Shown here piece by piece: positions 34,659 to 47,600 of a DNA stretch of 64,000 nt. Position 1 is the stretch's first letter. The number at the start of each line of letters is the position of its first letter. This DNA comes from Phocoena phocoena (lineage: Eukaryota; Chordata; Mammalia; Artiodactyla; Phocoenidae), in assembly GCF_963924675.1 (NCBI RefSeq), contig NC_089232.1, forward strand, positions 53,196,759 to 53,260,758, written 5' to 3'. The position numbers and the translations under genes were made by a program. The notes below the pieces were generated by a model. It did not search any database. It saw nothing but the letters and a program-made list of their open reading frames with translations, and was not told where the DNA came from.

Positions 34659-37600
34659 AGATATGCACGAAAAAGACGAGGGGGATCCGACAATCCGAGG
34701 GTGAAGGCACAGAAATTCGAACTGGCCCAGAGGGACCTTGCTTGGCGCAGAGACTCATTTACCGAGCGAGGGAGGCGGCAGCAATGGGTGTGCGGAAAGG
34801 GGAGCTATTCTTAAAAGACAGAGTGATAAATAGCTGCAAATGATGTCGAAAAGGATCCAAACTTTAATTCCTTTCTGTGGACCTGCCCTAATTGAAATTC
34901 CGATTGTAAGCAAAAACAAAAACTTGAATTTATTGATGGAAGTCCTGTTAAAAGAGGCCAACAGGAGTGCGAGACACACGGCGATTAAATCGCTAGGTGA
35001 TGAGACTACTATATTTTTCGGAGACTTTCTAAGGAATTTTTCTATTACTTTTTTAAGGTGCAGAATTTAGCTAAACAACTTTCCTTACAGCTAACAGTCC
35101 CGGATAATACGGTTACTTTCCTGATGTAAAAATTCTTAGTAATGTGTCACCCAAAACAGCATTCACAGGTTCCGACTGTGTAACATAAACAGCAGAACAT
35201 AACCAGGCTGAAGAACTGTTAAGTCCCCTTATGTAAATGCCTAATTCCATCATTCAAAAATAGTTGGTTTGTATCGTAAATCTAAATCACAGGGCCAAGC
35301 TTAGCTGCCCTTTCATGAATAATATTTACACTTTACTGCAACCTCAAACACGACATACTGCAATGTCAGTGTTTTGTTCTTTAGAGGGAATAAATTGTCC
35401 TTCTCGGCCACCTCAGTTGCTCAGGAATGAGACGTGCTAAACATTCATATGAGGATATTTTGGAAGATGGTGCAGGTGTGGGCTGACTTAAATTACTTGC
35501 TTTCGTGTTTTTCTAAAAGGTCAAATGTAGGATCTGGTTTTAGGGAAGGCAGAGAGAATAAGATTTCCTGACATGAGTTAAAATGCCCATGTGCCCAGCC
35601 TCGGATGGAAGAGATAATACAAACCTGATAAAGCATTTAGCTGATGCATCCTGGAAAACGATGTGCCTATCAGCATGCATGTCATCAATCAAAAATTATT
35701 TAATATTTGCATTCAATTAACCAAATGACTCCACCAGTTTGAGAATTTTCACAAATGAGCAATTAGTAAAATGATCAGTAAAATCTTCCACATCCTGTCA
35801 CTCATTTAGTGGTAAATTATTGAGCAGTATTTTAACTTGTAGGAATATTTAGTAGTTTGGGAATTTGTGGTTAAAAATGGAGTGCAAGAATTTCACAGTT
35901 AAACTTTCTAAACTAGTGGAAAATACTAACAGAATTACTAGAAGGTTTTTTTTTTAATCATTTTAGAACAAAGACTAAATCGGAACAGCTCCAACATCTG
36001 AAGACATAAATGAGTTGAGTATATGGTTTCTTGAACAATTTTCTGTATAAAATAGGTTAGTGGCCTTAAAAAAAGTCTCTGCTTAATTAAACATAAAATT
36101 GGCTATACTAAGATATGTTATTTTTGTCTTATGTAACTAGAATTCCTTGCATACCAACTAGAAACTAACAGCTATGTTGGCTATATTCCCTAAGTATCAG
36201 TAATTTAAATTCCCTGAATATAATTGACCTCATTAAGTTGAATCATAGGACATAAAAGCTACTGGGGAAACTCTTTATATACAATTATGCAGATCAGTAG
36301 TAGTTTTTAAGTCACTAATAACTAGACACAAATTTTCTGGGTTGAAGGAGAGGCTGTAAATCTATCTTGTATAATTTTCGAGCCATCTTTTAATATGAGA
36401 TAAATTATAGCATATAAACATCCTTGGGATCTGTTTTATTATAAGGAAATAATTTTCTTTGCTGTCAGAGATGCCCATGAGGGCAAATTTTGATTATATA
36501 TTTGAGAGCTGTCAAATTTGATGATTCAACACATAACTTCAAACCATTTCTCAGAAAGGTTCTCAGGCTATTAATAGTATTTTACTTCTGAGAAATGCAT
36601 TTAAAAGTACAAAATTAGTGGCATTAATATTGAAGTTTTGTATCCGTACATGGATACGAAAATATGTGCAAATAAAAACTAAGGTTCAGGTGAAGGAGGA
36701 CATTAAAAAGTACGCTTGGCAGAAAAATAATCTATTTTACCAACGATTCTTGCAGTATTTTCTCTCAAGGTCTGCCCTTTACGGTGATGAAACTGCTCAG
36801 GGATCTGTTCACCGACCTCACACAATTGCAGCTGTGTGTATGTGTTGTGTGTGCGTGCACATTTCAATCTCCATTTGCCCTTGCATGGCAAAGAAATAAG
36901 GGAAGAATGAAAATCTTGAGCTACTCTGACAGACAATAAGGACTTATAGTTTATTAATCAGAGAATTTAGCTTATCCTCTCCGCTATTCATCTGAAATTA
37001 ATTAAGTGTGTAGAATTACAAGGTGGGTGTATCCGAGACAGCAGGCCCTGCTCGGACTAATCAAAAGGGCACATGTTGAATGAGCACAATTTAGTTAAGG
37101 TTAATCCAGTGAAGATGATACCTCCCTGGTCTTAATTACTCTAGGTGATAGACTGTGGAACGGCAACGTAGGAAGGAAGGGAAATTTGGTCCTACTGAAT
37201 ACCAGGATTTTCTAATTTAATTGAGCTTGCTCTGTTTTCACAGAAGCAAACAGTTTGCATTCAGGCAGCAGGACCACACTCTCTGGATTCTTGTTTAAGT
37301 TGGGTAAAAGAAAAAATAATTGTATGTGTATTTTTAGGGAAAACAAAGATGAACGTCTCAAAGTTGTTGGTGATAATGTGCCTTTCATTACCATCAAGTC
37401 AATTCAGAATCTTTTCAGTAGTTTCTTTGTGATTTCTGCTGGGGATTGTCTACTCTTTTGAACTTTCTTCCGAATACTGATGCTGGTCAATGTGCTGAAA
37501 TAGAGACATTTCTGTACCTACAAGACTACATTCATGAAATGAATGTATATTATTAAAAGCAATACAGTTTAAAATATTAATAAGTGCACAGCAAACCACC

Positions 37601-39207
37601 ATGGATGAATTGTACAAACATAATGTTGAGGAAAAATGCAGATGCAGGAATACCTCCAAGAATCCATTTATATAAAGATCAAAAACAGACAACACAGATC
37701 TGTAGTGTGACAAGTCAGGATAGTGATTTCTGTTTGCAAGGGGAACATAAGACAAGAGGCGCTTCTGGGGAGTGCTGATAATGTTCTGTTTCTTATGCTG
37801 GGTGATAGTTACACAGGTGTGTCCACTTGATGAAAATTCATCAGGCTTAGGAATTTGTGAATTTAAGATTTGTGCATTCTTCTGGACATACGTTTTATTT
37901 CAATAGAACATTGACTTCACAAAATGAAAATGAATGAGAGAAAAAATACTTAGAAGTAAGGGAATGGGATTGTGAGACAACACATTTTTAAAAGACAGAG
38001 GGGTGAGGGCTGTAGATATAATTCTGGAAGAGAGAAAATGCATTAAAATATCTAGCAAAATATTAGTAGTAAGATTTTAACGTGTTCGCTTTGCCATCTT
38101 AATATCTGCACACCCACACAAACACATCATGCCTCGGGATCCAGACTTCACCCAAATCAGGATCTTCCTTGCTTCTTTTGCATATGTTCATGTAAAAGTC
38201 TGATTAAGGTGTTTAAGAATCTTATTTTTTGTCACTGTTTAAGATGCAGCCCTCCTCCTCCCCCCAAAAAAGCTCCTTTTCTCCTTGCGCATGCATTAAA
38301 AAAATCATCAGATGATTTTCTCGTTGTCAGTTTTGTGATATATTTTCTGCTCGAGAGGGGGTATCTGTTTCTGATTTATTAGCATTTGATCCCCTAGTTT
38401 CCTGCCATTGATCAAGCCTAATACTTAGCTCAGCTGATGAGTTTTATATGAAAACTGATATTTCAGGAAGACGGAAGTTTGAACCCTATATTTTCCCCGT
38501 CATCTCTTTCAGAGTTTGACATACATGAGAGACACCTAAGCAAAGCCTGGAACCATATTTATTTTTCATTACATCTCCTTGGTATAAAACTTTTTGGAAA
38601 TAAAACACGTATTTATCAAGAGAAGAGATGTTTGTCCAGTGTCATCCACATCCTGTCGATTGTATATACATTTACACCCTTTCGCCAAAACATGGCTTCA
38701 CCCCACTGCTGACCGGCTGGCCGCCATTCAATCTCCAGTGAAGTCACGGTGAATAACGTCAACCCCTTGGAAACATCTGTATTTGATCAGTTTGCACAAA
38801 ACGGGGGCCTTCCTAATGCTGGACTTCCCTGAAGTCCGATACGACAATAGTTGATTCACCACTGCTGCCCAAGCCTCCCTCAGGAAATCTTTTTATTCTC
38901 TCTGAGACTATACAATGCCCAGACTAAACCCTACTCACATGAACCCAGGGGCATTTACAGTTCCTCGCCTTCCAAGCTGGCGTCATGCTGAGGGAGACTT
39001 TCCCTTCTCCAGCTGGGAGGATGTTCTAGTTGTTGCTAAAGGTAGGACGATGTGTGACCCTTTCTCCTTTTCAGTCCTGGGAGAGAGTAACAAATGGAAT
39101 CAGATCAGAAAGTCATCGACATGTTGACAGTCTGTCAACTATTCTAGACCCTGATAGGGTCGGCTCCGTGCTCCCAGGTGCACAGTAGTGGAGGGTTAGC
39201 ATTAACT
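34659..39207. other. Repeat-poor AT-rich DNA, candidate conserved regulatory stretch
   Basis: About 4.5 kb with essentially no recognisable transposon copies, unusual against the rest of the window. It is rich in TAAT/ATTA and TGATTAAT-like words (for example cattcaattaaccaaatgac near 35710). Frames are short and stop-rich. A GT-rich patch lies near 36835. The pattern fits constrained DNA around a developmental gene, but conservation cannot be seen from one sequence. Confidence 0.45.
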
Positions 39208-39229
39208 TGTGTGTGTGTGTGTGTGTGTT
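39208..39229. repeat. (TG)n microsatellite
   Basis: A short perfect TG run, followed by pyrimidine-rich ttcttttctcttttctctcc. Confidence 0.9.
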
Positions 39230-40004
39230 TCTTTTCTCTTTTCTCTCCCCGACCATATTTTCAGCATTGTAATGCCAACATGTTATTCCAACAAAAAAAA
39301 TCTAAAGGACAACTGTAGAGCCTCTTTTTCTTTAAAGCAAAAAACAACTTTTGCAATAGTCTGATAGCCCGAAGATGATATTTTGATAGCCTGAATATTC
39401 ATTTTGTTCACCTCACTAGAATGACAATTTAAATGCAAAAGAAAAATTGACAACAGTCTAGCGTAAACTTCTAAACATCAACCTGAAGCAGCATGAAGGG
39501 AATTTCATTAAAACTGGGGGCAGCATTAAAATTCATTCTACTGATAGAGAATGTAGAAAACCCCCAGTCAAGTGTTTACAAAGTTTATTCACCACGTTTA
39601 AAAAATATACAGGTCTGACTGTCATTCATGTACAAAGAGGGAAGAGCAAGAAACTGACAAGACTAATGAATCAGTTATGTTTTCACTGACGGGCTTCTGA
39701 ACATAATAGGTACCGCGCAGGGGGCAAGAGACCCACTAGACAGTCCCCTTCTTTGTGAGCTGTCGGTCCAGTTGAGGGGACAAGATAAAAACGCGTGAAA
39801 ATGTAAATAACAGAAAAAAGCAAGAAGTCTCAGGTAGCCAGTAAGTGGTACAGTCACTAAAGGGCAGATTATCCATCCTTTGCCGATGTTAAGCACATCA
39901 GAACTGTTCTTGGTTTAGGGCTGATGCCTGTCTGTGGTCCCATCTCAGATCTCCATGCTGTTGCTTCCCTGGCCATCCATCATCAGCTGGGCTGGGGTCA
40001 GACA
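39230..40004. other. Single-copy non-coding DNA
   Basis: No exon supported. 39740-39850 may include faint L2-like sequence (gttgaggggacaagataaaa), too weak to call. Confidence 0.35.
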
Positions 40005-40165
40005 GACCTGAATTATCATCCCAGCACTTTGGGGACCTAGGGCAAGTTCCTGAACTGCTCTGGGCCTTACTTCCTCACGTGTAAATAATACTACTACCTC
40101 ATTGTTCAGTGAGACAATGTGCTTAAAGCAATGCCTGGGACATTACACCCTCCTGAGCACAGTCA
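40005..40165 (+). repeat. MIR SINE
   Basis: acctagggcaagttcctgaa, cttcctcacgtgtaaataat and aaagcaatgcctgggacatt follow sense MIR order to the tail. Confidence 0.8.
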
Positions 40166-40899
40166 GCTCTGACTGACATTCACATTCCTGCCGTTCCCCA
40201 ACCCTCCTACATCAGCCGGTTGTGTTCTGCTTAATATCGACTGATTCCATTTGGAGAAAAAGGAATTGTTTGGAAATACTTCAGTAAGCTGCTTATTTTT
40301 CATGCTTACTGCTTTCAAGTCTACTGGCTCTCCCGAACGCAACCCGACTTAAGAGGGATGGAAATGTGGGGTGATTCACATCACCGTGTTTTCCCCTAGG
40401 TGCAAAGTAACACATTGTACAAATAAAGGAATAGCTTTTTCCACCACAGAATGTTTAACTTTTTAAAGGTCTTGGCAATGGGTGTACAAACACTTCTTGG
40501 CACCAAGGCCACCATTTGGTCCCAAATGTCAATATTCTGGAAAAACCCGAACTGCCTGCATAGTTTGAATGGGCCTTATGCAAATAACTCAAATACTTTT
40601 TCTCACCTCAGTCTAGTCCCACGTGTTGGCAGTTTTCTTACTCTGCTTCTGAATCTCCTGATGGCCAAAGGACCCCTCCACCTTCATTCTCCAGCGACCT
40701 CCCTTCTCAAGCAGGGTCTCCATCTAGGGCTCCTCCCTCCTCTTCTGCATCTTCTGGGTCTGCCTCTGGCTCTTCAAGACACTGTGCATCTCCTACACTG
40801 CCTCCGGATAAACCTAATTTGCTCTTGCCAGTTCTCAGTGGTCCTGGTTTGGTTCCATTTTAACTCAGATGTTTGGTAAATGTGGGTTACCAAAACCAT
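40166..40899. other. Single-copy non-coding DNA
   Basis: A 142-codon plus frame (40451-40879) is open and leucine-rich in its second half, with no known domain. No acceptor/donor pair or promoter clearly frames it, so it is not called. Confidence 0.35.
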
Positions 40900-41030
40900 G
40901 GAGCTGCCGTATTGGTGCTCCGTGTTCCACTAACTAACTGCAAAACCTTGGGCAAGTCACTTTTCCTGAGCTCCAGGTTCCTATTCTGGGATCCACCTCT
41001 GAGGTCTAGACCTCTCTAACCACCTGTGAT
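40900..41030 (+). repeat. MIR SINE fragment
   Basis: ccactaactaactgcaaaac followed by cttgggcaagtcacttttcc is the sense MIR core; its 3' half is unrecognisable. Confidence 0.6.
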
Positions 41031-41589
41031 ACTTGGATTCTAAGTGGCAAAATGTATGTGACACACAACAGGAGCCGTGGGCCTTCATGGGAGGGTGTGA
41101 CCAGGGCAAGCTGGAGTCAGGACAGTCCTGCAATGGAGCTGATGGGCCAGGTGGGATGTCGAAGGATCGTTGGATTCGACTGGAAGAGAAAGGGCAGTCT
41201 AGAGAATGGGAAAAACATGAGAAAAGGCCTGGCAGCAGGAATTAGGTAGCCCCAATTGAAGTAGAATGCAAAATAAAAATACTCAAGAGAAAACCCATAA
41301 TAGTGGCAATCACCCACAGGAGGGATAAGCACATTTACTAACGGGGACCCCTGGACATGTCTCTCCTGGCAGCTCTGCCGTCTGTTACCTAAAGTTTTTC
41401 TACTTGACAATTGTTTATGAAATTTCCTTTGGGGATATAAATTCAAATCCAGACACACATTAGCAAAGGCGTGTCTAGTCTCCTTATCTGCTCGTGCCCA
41501 GAGGCTGGAGGGGAAGGGTGCCGTCTACCAGACCCAGAGGTTTATGAGCACAGTAGCTCTGCCACCTTTCTCTCTTCTTGCCCAGCCCC

Positions 41590-41960
41590 TGCCCTCGTGC
41601 TTCAGTTTTCTCTTACCGTGAAACCAACCTCTCTAAAACATGATGGCTTAAGACAGCAACGTATTTCTCAGGACTCTGTGGCTTAGCTGGATTCAGCCAG
41701 GCAATTCTGCTTCATATAATATCAACTGGGGTCACCCACGTAGCTGCATTCAGCTGCTAGATGGGCCATGCTGGCAGGTCAAGGAAGGCTTCATGCATAT
41801 GTCTGGTGCCTCGATGCTTCTCCATGTGGCCCTTCCTCCCAGCAGGGTAGTTTTAGGATGGCCAAACTTCTCACATGGCCCCTGGCTTCCAAGAGGGAGG
41901 AAGCAGAAGCTGCCTTAAGAAAGTCTCATTTGGAAGTTCCAGAATACCATCTCCACGGCA
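41590..41960. repeat. Old interspersed repeat, possibly LTR-derived
   Basis: ggcttaagacagcaacgtat, cttagctggattcagccagg and ctccatgtggcccttcctcc follow the order of a mammal-wide repeat I recall as MLT/MER-like. Frames here (140 codons, 41768-42190) are accidental. Confidence 0.45.
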
Positions 41961-42394
41961 TGCTGCTGTTCAAAGTAAGTCTTGAAGCCAGCCCAGATGA
42001 AATAAACCTCTTAATGGGAGGCAGCGCATGTGCAGAGGAGGGCTTGGCGGTAGTCATCTTTGAGGACAACCTGTTTTGGCTCCTTCCCACTGCATGGTTG
42101 TGCAGGCAAGCAGCTAGAGGGGTTAAAAACAACAACAGCAGCCAGCAAATAGACCTCAGAGTCAACACCAATCCCCACACCAGGTGTTAGAAGTTCCCAC
42201 CTGTGAGCCACTGCAATAAAGGCTGGCAGCTCTGCCTTTGACCCTTCATCACACACCTTTGCTTACTGCACCGTTTCTCAAGTGTGAGTCTTTTTTTTCC
42301 CCTCTAATTAGACCAAGAGCTCCCAGGGGTAGGGACCACCTGATCTTCTCTCATAGGCTGAGTCAGGCTAAGAGGTTCTGAAGGAAGTTTTTTG

Positions 42395-42490
42395 TGTAAA
42401 TTGCCATGCATTCATATTTCTGGAACACTCGCTAGAGGTCTGGAGTTACAGAAGTGAACAAAGTCCTCACACTCATGTAGCTTACGTCAT
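42395..42490 (-). repeat. L2 3'-end fragment
   Basis: tgcattcatatttctggaac, ggagttacagaagtgaacaa and cctcacactcatgtagctta are the antisense L2 3' end. Confidence 0.6.
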
Positions 42491-42499
42491 TATTGAAAA

Positions 42500-42725
42500 A
42501 TCATAGCAATGACAGCAATCATAACTGCTGTGGATTGAACACCTGTTCTCCCACTGCCAGATACGATACGTGTTGCTTTACATATATGTGTCCTTCATCC
42601 ACCCAACAATTCTATGAAGAGAAGTTCTTGTTGTCCCCTTTTACAGAAGAAGAAACCAAGGCTCTAAAGAGATTATGTAGTAGTCCCCAGGCCAGAGTGT
42701 ATCAGTGACGGAGCCAGGATCCAAA
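42500..42725 (-). repeat. MIR SINE
   Basis: gtggattgaacacctgttct, gaagaagaaaccaaggctct and cagtgacggagccaggatcc follow antisense MIR order nearly full length. The 71-codon frame over it is accidental. Confidence 0.8.
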
Positions 42726-42944
42726 GCTGAGACTTTGTGGCTCTAAAGTGGGGCCATTCCCTCTGTTCTGTTGCTAGCTAGCCATGCGGGATGCTGATTC
42801 CCAGTGCACAGTTTTCAGTTATCCCAAGAACATCACGACATTACCAAAACAGAAATACTAGACAGACAAGCGTGCGCAAGCATATGTGTACCTGTGTAAG
42901 AGAAGGCAGTTGAGCTGGGAAACCTATCAACTCTGATGTCGTAA

Positions 42945-43260
42945 AGCAGTGGTTCTCAATGTGGTCTATCAGCCGAAACTATTTTCACAGTAATACAAAG
43001 ATATTATTTGCTTTTTTTCATTCTCATTCTCTTACAATTGTACACTGGAGTTTGTCACAGCCTGTATGACATGTGATGTCACAGCAGACTGGATACAGAC
43101 GTATGTGTGAGAATCAAACCGATTTTTAAAAAGATTTTCAAAACTGGAACACAATGCTGGGCTTCTCATTAGGTTCCTGGTTGTTGTTTCTGAATCCCTG
43201 GGTGTTTTTCATAAAAGTATTATTTATGTGAACATACAGTGGGTTTATTTTTTTTCTTAG
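42945..43260. mobile_element. hAT-type DNA transposon relic
   Basis: It opens with the hAT-Charlie-like end cagtggttctcaatgtggtc and continues with cattctcattctcttacaat and gacatgtgatgtcacagcag, in the order of an old Charlie-group element. The far end is not identified. Confidence 0.5.
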
Positions 43261-44680
43261 TACTGGGGGAAAGAGAGTTAAGTTATAAACCTCTGGCTCA
43301 GTAGGAGAAGCTAAAGGTAGAACTCTTTTCCTGAGTTTTGGTGAGTATTTTCAAAGCTCTAAAGGAGGTAGAATGAGATGCTCGGGAGGCTGAGAGGAGA
43401 GAGCCCCTTGGAACCATGAATACCCATCCTGGAAGCGAGAGTCGAAAAGGGTGGTGAATTCTCTCCCCACGCCTGTAGCCCAGAAGCCCCAGCAGAAGTT
43501 CAAAGGGTGAGGCAGGCTTTGCCCACTGCAGGTCATGCTATGGGGACAGAAACTCTCATTAGCAGTGGAGAGCCAACGCTTTAGAAAACACCACCCGAGG
43601 GGACGAATGCATGGCCCTGACATCTGAAGACGTCGGGTCAAGGCTGATTTCCGAACACCCAATATCTGTGCACAGATTTGGTTCAAAAAAGAAAACGGGC
43701 AAAGCTACATCTGCTCATCAGTCTGGTTCTCCAGAAGCAGTTAACACCGTGGCCCCAGCACCCACTCCCGGACTCCCGCCCAGATCTCTGAACAAGGACC
43801 CAGAGGACAGAGGCTTGTGAGCTGGATGCTGCGAAGGAGAAAGTACACTGCTCAGCCACTGCTGAACTTCCCATCTCTATCTCCATCATCCTGCACTTGG
43901 GGTAGACAGTCCCACCGAGCAACTCGATGAGACGCCCAAGCCACACATTTAGTTCTTTCTGGAACTTCTTTTTTCCGGTTGTGAAGGTGCCGAGGAAGGT
44001 GTGAACAAAACAGCAACATGAGAGGCCGGGTCTGCACAGCCCAGCCTCAGCATCTGACCTTCAATTAGAGGAACAGAAGACGACGGCGGATGGGCAGTTC
44101 CAAGCAGATTGTAGAGAACCAACCCCAGGCTAGCCGGTGAAGTTTGCAAAAGAGCTGTCGAGTTCTGAAGCAGCTCATCCCTAAAGGGAGGATTGCAGGC
44201 CCTAGGACAAACTGGAATAAGATGAGTCCAGGGAACGGATTAGAGCCCGAGCCCCACGAGGACGAATCTTTGCTTCCTGTACAAAATGGGTGCATAGTTC
44301 TCTTTCCTGTCCCCACCGAAAGCACCTTTCTTTTCCTCTCTCCTGTCCTACTCTTTGCTTGTCCCCTTGTCTCCCCATCTTTCTGCTTTCCAACGCCACT
44401 TACTCCCTATGTGCCCTCCCTTCCCTTTCTAAGCTTTGGGCCTGGAATCCATGGACATGACTTTGTCCTGCTGGAGACCTCAAAGAGCAGAAGGTGCTCC
44501 TGAACCCGTGTCTGAATATAGAAGACAAAAGTGGGGAAGGGAAGAAAGGGGGAGGCAAAATCAGAGTCAGCCAAGTGCCTTCAGTTTCAGAAAATAAGAA
44601 GCATGTGAATTTCATCATGTGTAGATTTTCTTTAATTTGATTAGGATAATGATGCTATCTTTATGCAATCCCAACCACAG
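43261..44680. other. Single-copy non-coding DNA
   Basis: Several overlapping frames of 60-120 codons on both strands, none with a recognisable domain. No repeats assigned. Confidence 0.35.
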
Positions 44681-44877
44681 AGATGCACGTATCTGAATAT
44701 TTAGTGTCATACCAACCACATATTGAGTTGTTGACAAAGCTTGTCAACTGCAAGGAGTTTAAGAGGCTCTTAAAACTGCAAAGTAATGCATCTCTAATGG
44801 CGGAATCCCAGGCACTGAGACAGGCTGATGTGAGTGACATTCGGATAGAAGAGCTATTCCAGTCCCTCTCCAGTTAA
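44681..44877 (+). CDS. Possible terminal coding exon of an unidentified gene
   Basis: I do not recognise the protein. The frame is open from 44653 to a TAA at 44875-44877, and a 3' acceptor-like site (caaccacag, cut after 44680) sits just before the first ATG at 44683. The roughly 64 residues look unlike random translation: they are rich in L, E, K and Q, contain LLTKLVNCKEFKRLLKLQ at about residues 16-33 as an amphipathic helix, and end ADVSDIRIEELFQSLSS. There is no repeat underneath, and composition is neither CpG- nor repeat-biased. Against it: the pyrimidine tract is weak, no partner exon is identified nearby, and no AATAAA is obvious soon after. It could be a last exon, a fragment of a retrocopy, or chance. 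Confidence 0.25.
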
Positions 44878-45739
44878 CACCAAATGGGCAACCATCTAGT
44901 TCAATTATGTAAAAGGGAGCCTGCATCAATTTTCATCTGAATGCATTTGCTTGTAAACTAAAGTGACTTCTGCTAAGTTATCTTCTCTAGCCAAGAACTA
45001 TAGGACCTTACGGGTTACATTAGTAATTCATTTTTTAAAAATTGAGCATTGCTCCAGCACAAGGTGACCTCTTAAACTCCTCAGGCTCCATCTACAAGAA
45101 TGAACTGTCTGGGTGACTTGGCTCCAAGAGCAGAGGGATAGAGCAGCATTCATTGGTTCATTTATTCATTCAACAAATATTTAATGAGGGAGGGGAAGGA
45201 AGAAAGGCAGGGAGGGAAGGGGAATCAGGGCTTTCTTGGGGACTGGGGGAGGGGTGTTACCAACCTCACAGTTAGGAATGAACCTCCCAGTCAACAGGAA
45301 CAGTTTTATAACCACAACCAGAGTCTCTGAGAGAAGCCTCTCTGCCTCGGAGCGAAGATACAACCCTCTGGAGGGGAGAGGAGGGGGAGGAGGGGAGCCT
45401 GGGGGCTCCACAGTGTCAGCTTGTCACTCCAAACGGCACCTCCAGCAGTGTCTCCTCTCCCTGGCTTTGCCTTCTAGAATTTGGCAGCAGAGAACCCTCA
45501 GAAGCTCTTTGCATGAGCACAGCTCATTTCTCTCTTGAGCAGGTCAAGTGGGAGCCGTCTGCTTGGAAGAGAGTCAGAAGGGCACTCCCACCAGCCTCGC
45601 TCTGTTGCTGGCTTACTCTTCTGGCAGAAGTGCCGGCTCCTAAAACACAAACCCCACTGGGATAAGTAACAAATTAAGTCTTGAGCAGCAGTGAACCCCC
45701 AGCAGGGCAGTGGTGAGAAAGCAGCAGCTCCTAAAGGAA
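44878..45739. other. Single-copy non-coding DNA with an L2 tail scrap
   Basis: A short antisense L2 terminus (ggttcatttattcattcaac, ending tatttaatgag) lies at 45150-45190. The rest is purine-rich and unassigned. Confidence 0.4.
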
Positions 45740-45960
45740 AGGGTATCAGGTATTGGGGATCGGAAGACTTGGATTCAAATCCTACCACTTCTTAGTTGCC
45801 TGATCTGGGGTGGGCCACTTAACCTGTCTGAAAGATAGATATTTATTTCCTCCATCCAGCAAGAGCATCACAGGCTAATGTGAGATTAAAGAGAGAGTAT
45901 GTGTTACTATGCTTTTCAGATACAGAACCCAGTAACATCAGCTGTTATCACTCAGTTTTA
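45740..45960 (+). repeat. MIR SINE
   Basis: cggaagacttggattcaaat, ctaccacttcttagttgcct and gggccacttaacctgtctga give the sense MIR core. Confidence 0.78.
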
Positions 45961-47419
45961 TCAGATTTTTTGTGAGTGACAGGTAGCTGGGAGGAAGTTT
46001 GGCAAAAGGCCTGGGGAAGAGGGTTAGAGGAGGGGAGGGAGAGAGCTCCAGAGGGGAATAGGGTCTAAGGCAGACCGGCCTGGAAAGGGACTGGGACCTG
46101 CAAGGCACAAGAAGGTCATAGCGAAATAGAGGAGCGGTCTACAAGGGAGAGGTGAGTGCAGAAGAAAAGCCAGAAAGATGCCCAAGTCAAACAGCCAATT
46201 CAGTGATTTGTCTGAGACTCGGGTTCAGCTTCCACTGCTGAAACACGGACCATGGAAGTAATGTGTAGAGCCGGGACCTGCTCTGCGGGGTCACGGACGA
46301 CTCAGGAAAGGAACATGGGCCTCTCCAGCTTCCAGTCTAGGGTGACTTTTGGAGAAAAGCTTGGGGTTTCCTCACTGCTGTTCTCCAGGCTGGGGTGAGG
46401 GTCCTCCGTGTGCCTTGCCCATGAGCTGGAGAACTCTCCAGTCCCTACCTTGGGGCCAGAGGGCAGTGGGCAGTAGGTGCTCAGCCTAAGACCTTTAGAA
46501 CGGGGGGTTTGCCCATTCACTGGGGACCCACAGACCAGGAGGAGGTAGGCCACGAGACCTCCATCTTTAGCTCACATCTGACTAGGAAACCGCTTCCAAC
46601 AGAGACCAGTCTTCCGATTCTAAAACCCTGGGCATCTGGCTTACGCGGACTTGGGAAGCATTCAAGGTTTTACCCAGAGAAACACATCGGTTTGCGTGGG
46701 AAGAGGGAGGGCTCGTGAAAATCACTTTAAATGAAGTGTAGACTGCTTCTTATAGCAGGGGGGCTCCGTAGGCCCCAACTATGCTAACGCAGCCTTGAGG
46801 TTTGAAGGGCAAATCCCCCCAAACACCAGCCCCGCAGAGTAACCACTCTCAGAGCTTGCTCCCGGGGGCCACGAGGCTCTTACCACATTGTAAACTATAC
46901 ATTTGCAAATCTCACAGCTAATCCACAGTACAGCCTGCGTGCAATCTAATATGGGTCTGAGAGCCCCGGAGGCACCCTCGTGGCACAGGCAGACCCTGTC
47001 TTAAGCCTCACACTGAAAAGTACAACTGGTTAGCCAGACTGCAAAATATGTAACTTGAAGTCCCCTTGCCATGAGAACCGCGTCTCTGGAATTTCCTGGC
47101 TTCGGGAGGGGTGGCATTCAATTTCTAACCTTTGCTTTGTGTTGGTCGAGCTCTTGCATTTTATTCCTGGGGTCGTTTCTGTGTTTGGCAGGGAGGTGAG
47201 GGGGCAGGGGAAAAGGAATGAAAGAATCTCAGTAGAAAAAGGAGGAGCCCGAGGCTGCCCAGAGTGCACCGTGGAGCCCGGCCTGGCGCGACGGGCCCGC
47301 GGACAAAGCAATGCAGGGGCCGTGGAAGAGCTACTCTGCCCCCTCCTCACACACACATTGCTGCAGGTTTTCCCACAGCCCGCTAATTGTGGCGAAGTGA
47401 GAACAGCTGTCATATCAGG
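45961..47419. other. Single-copy non-coding DNA
   Basis: No repeat or convincing exon. Frames of 127 (minus, 47030-47413) and 147 codons (plus, 47055-47498) oppose each other over the same DNA, and neither shows a domain. Confidence 0.35.
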
Positions 47420-47600
47420 GCAAGAATGCTGGACTCGGGGGTTCAGAAAATCTCATTTCCAGCCCCGCTTCTGCCACTGGCTCACTGAGGGACCTTGAGC
47501 AAACCTCTCTCTCTGAGTCTCAGCTTCCTCCTTTGTCAATGGGGCTAACAGTACCTCACAGAGAATTGTGAGGATTAAATGGGGGAACGGAGAGCCCCCA
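47420..47600 (+). repeat. MIR SINE
   Basis: cccgcttctgccactggctc, gagggaccttgagcaaacct and tgtgaggattaaatggggga follow sense MIR order closely; one of the better preserved copies. Confidence 0.85.

Noticed and set aside
41768..42190. 140-codon plus frame
   Set aside because: It starts inside an old interspersed repeat and shows no domain.
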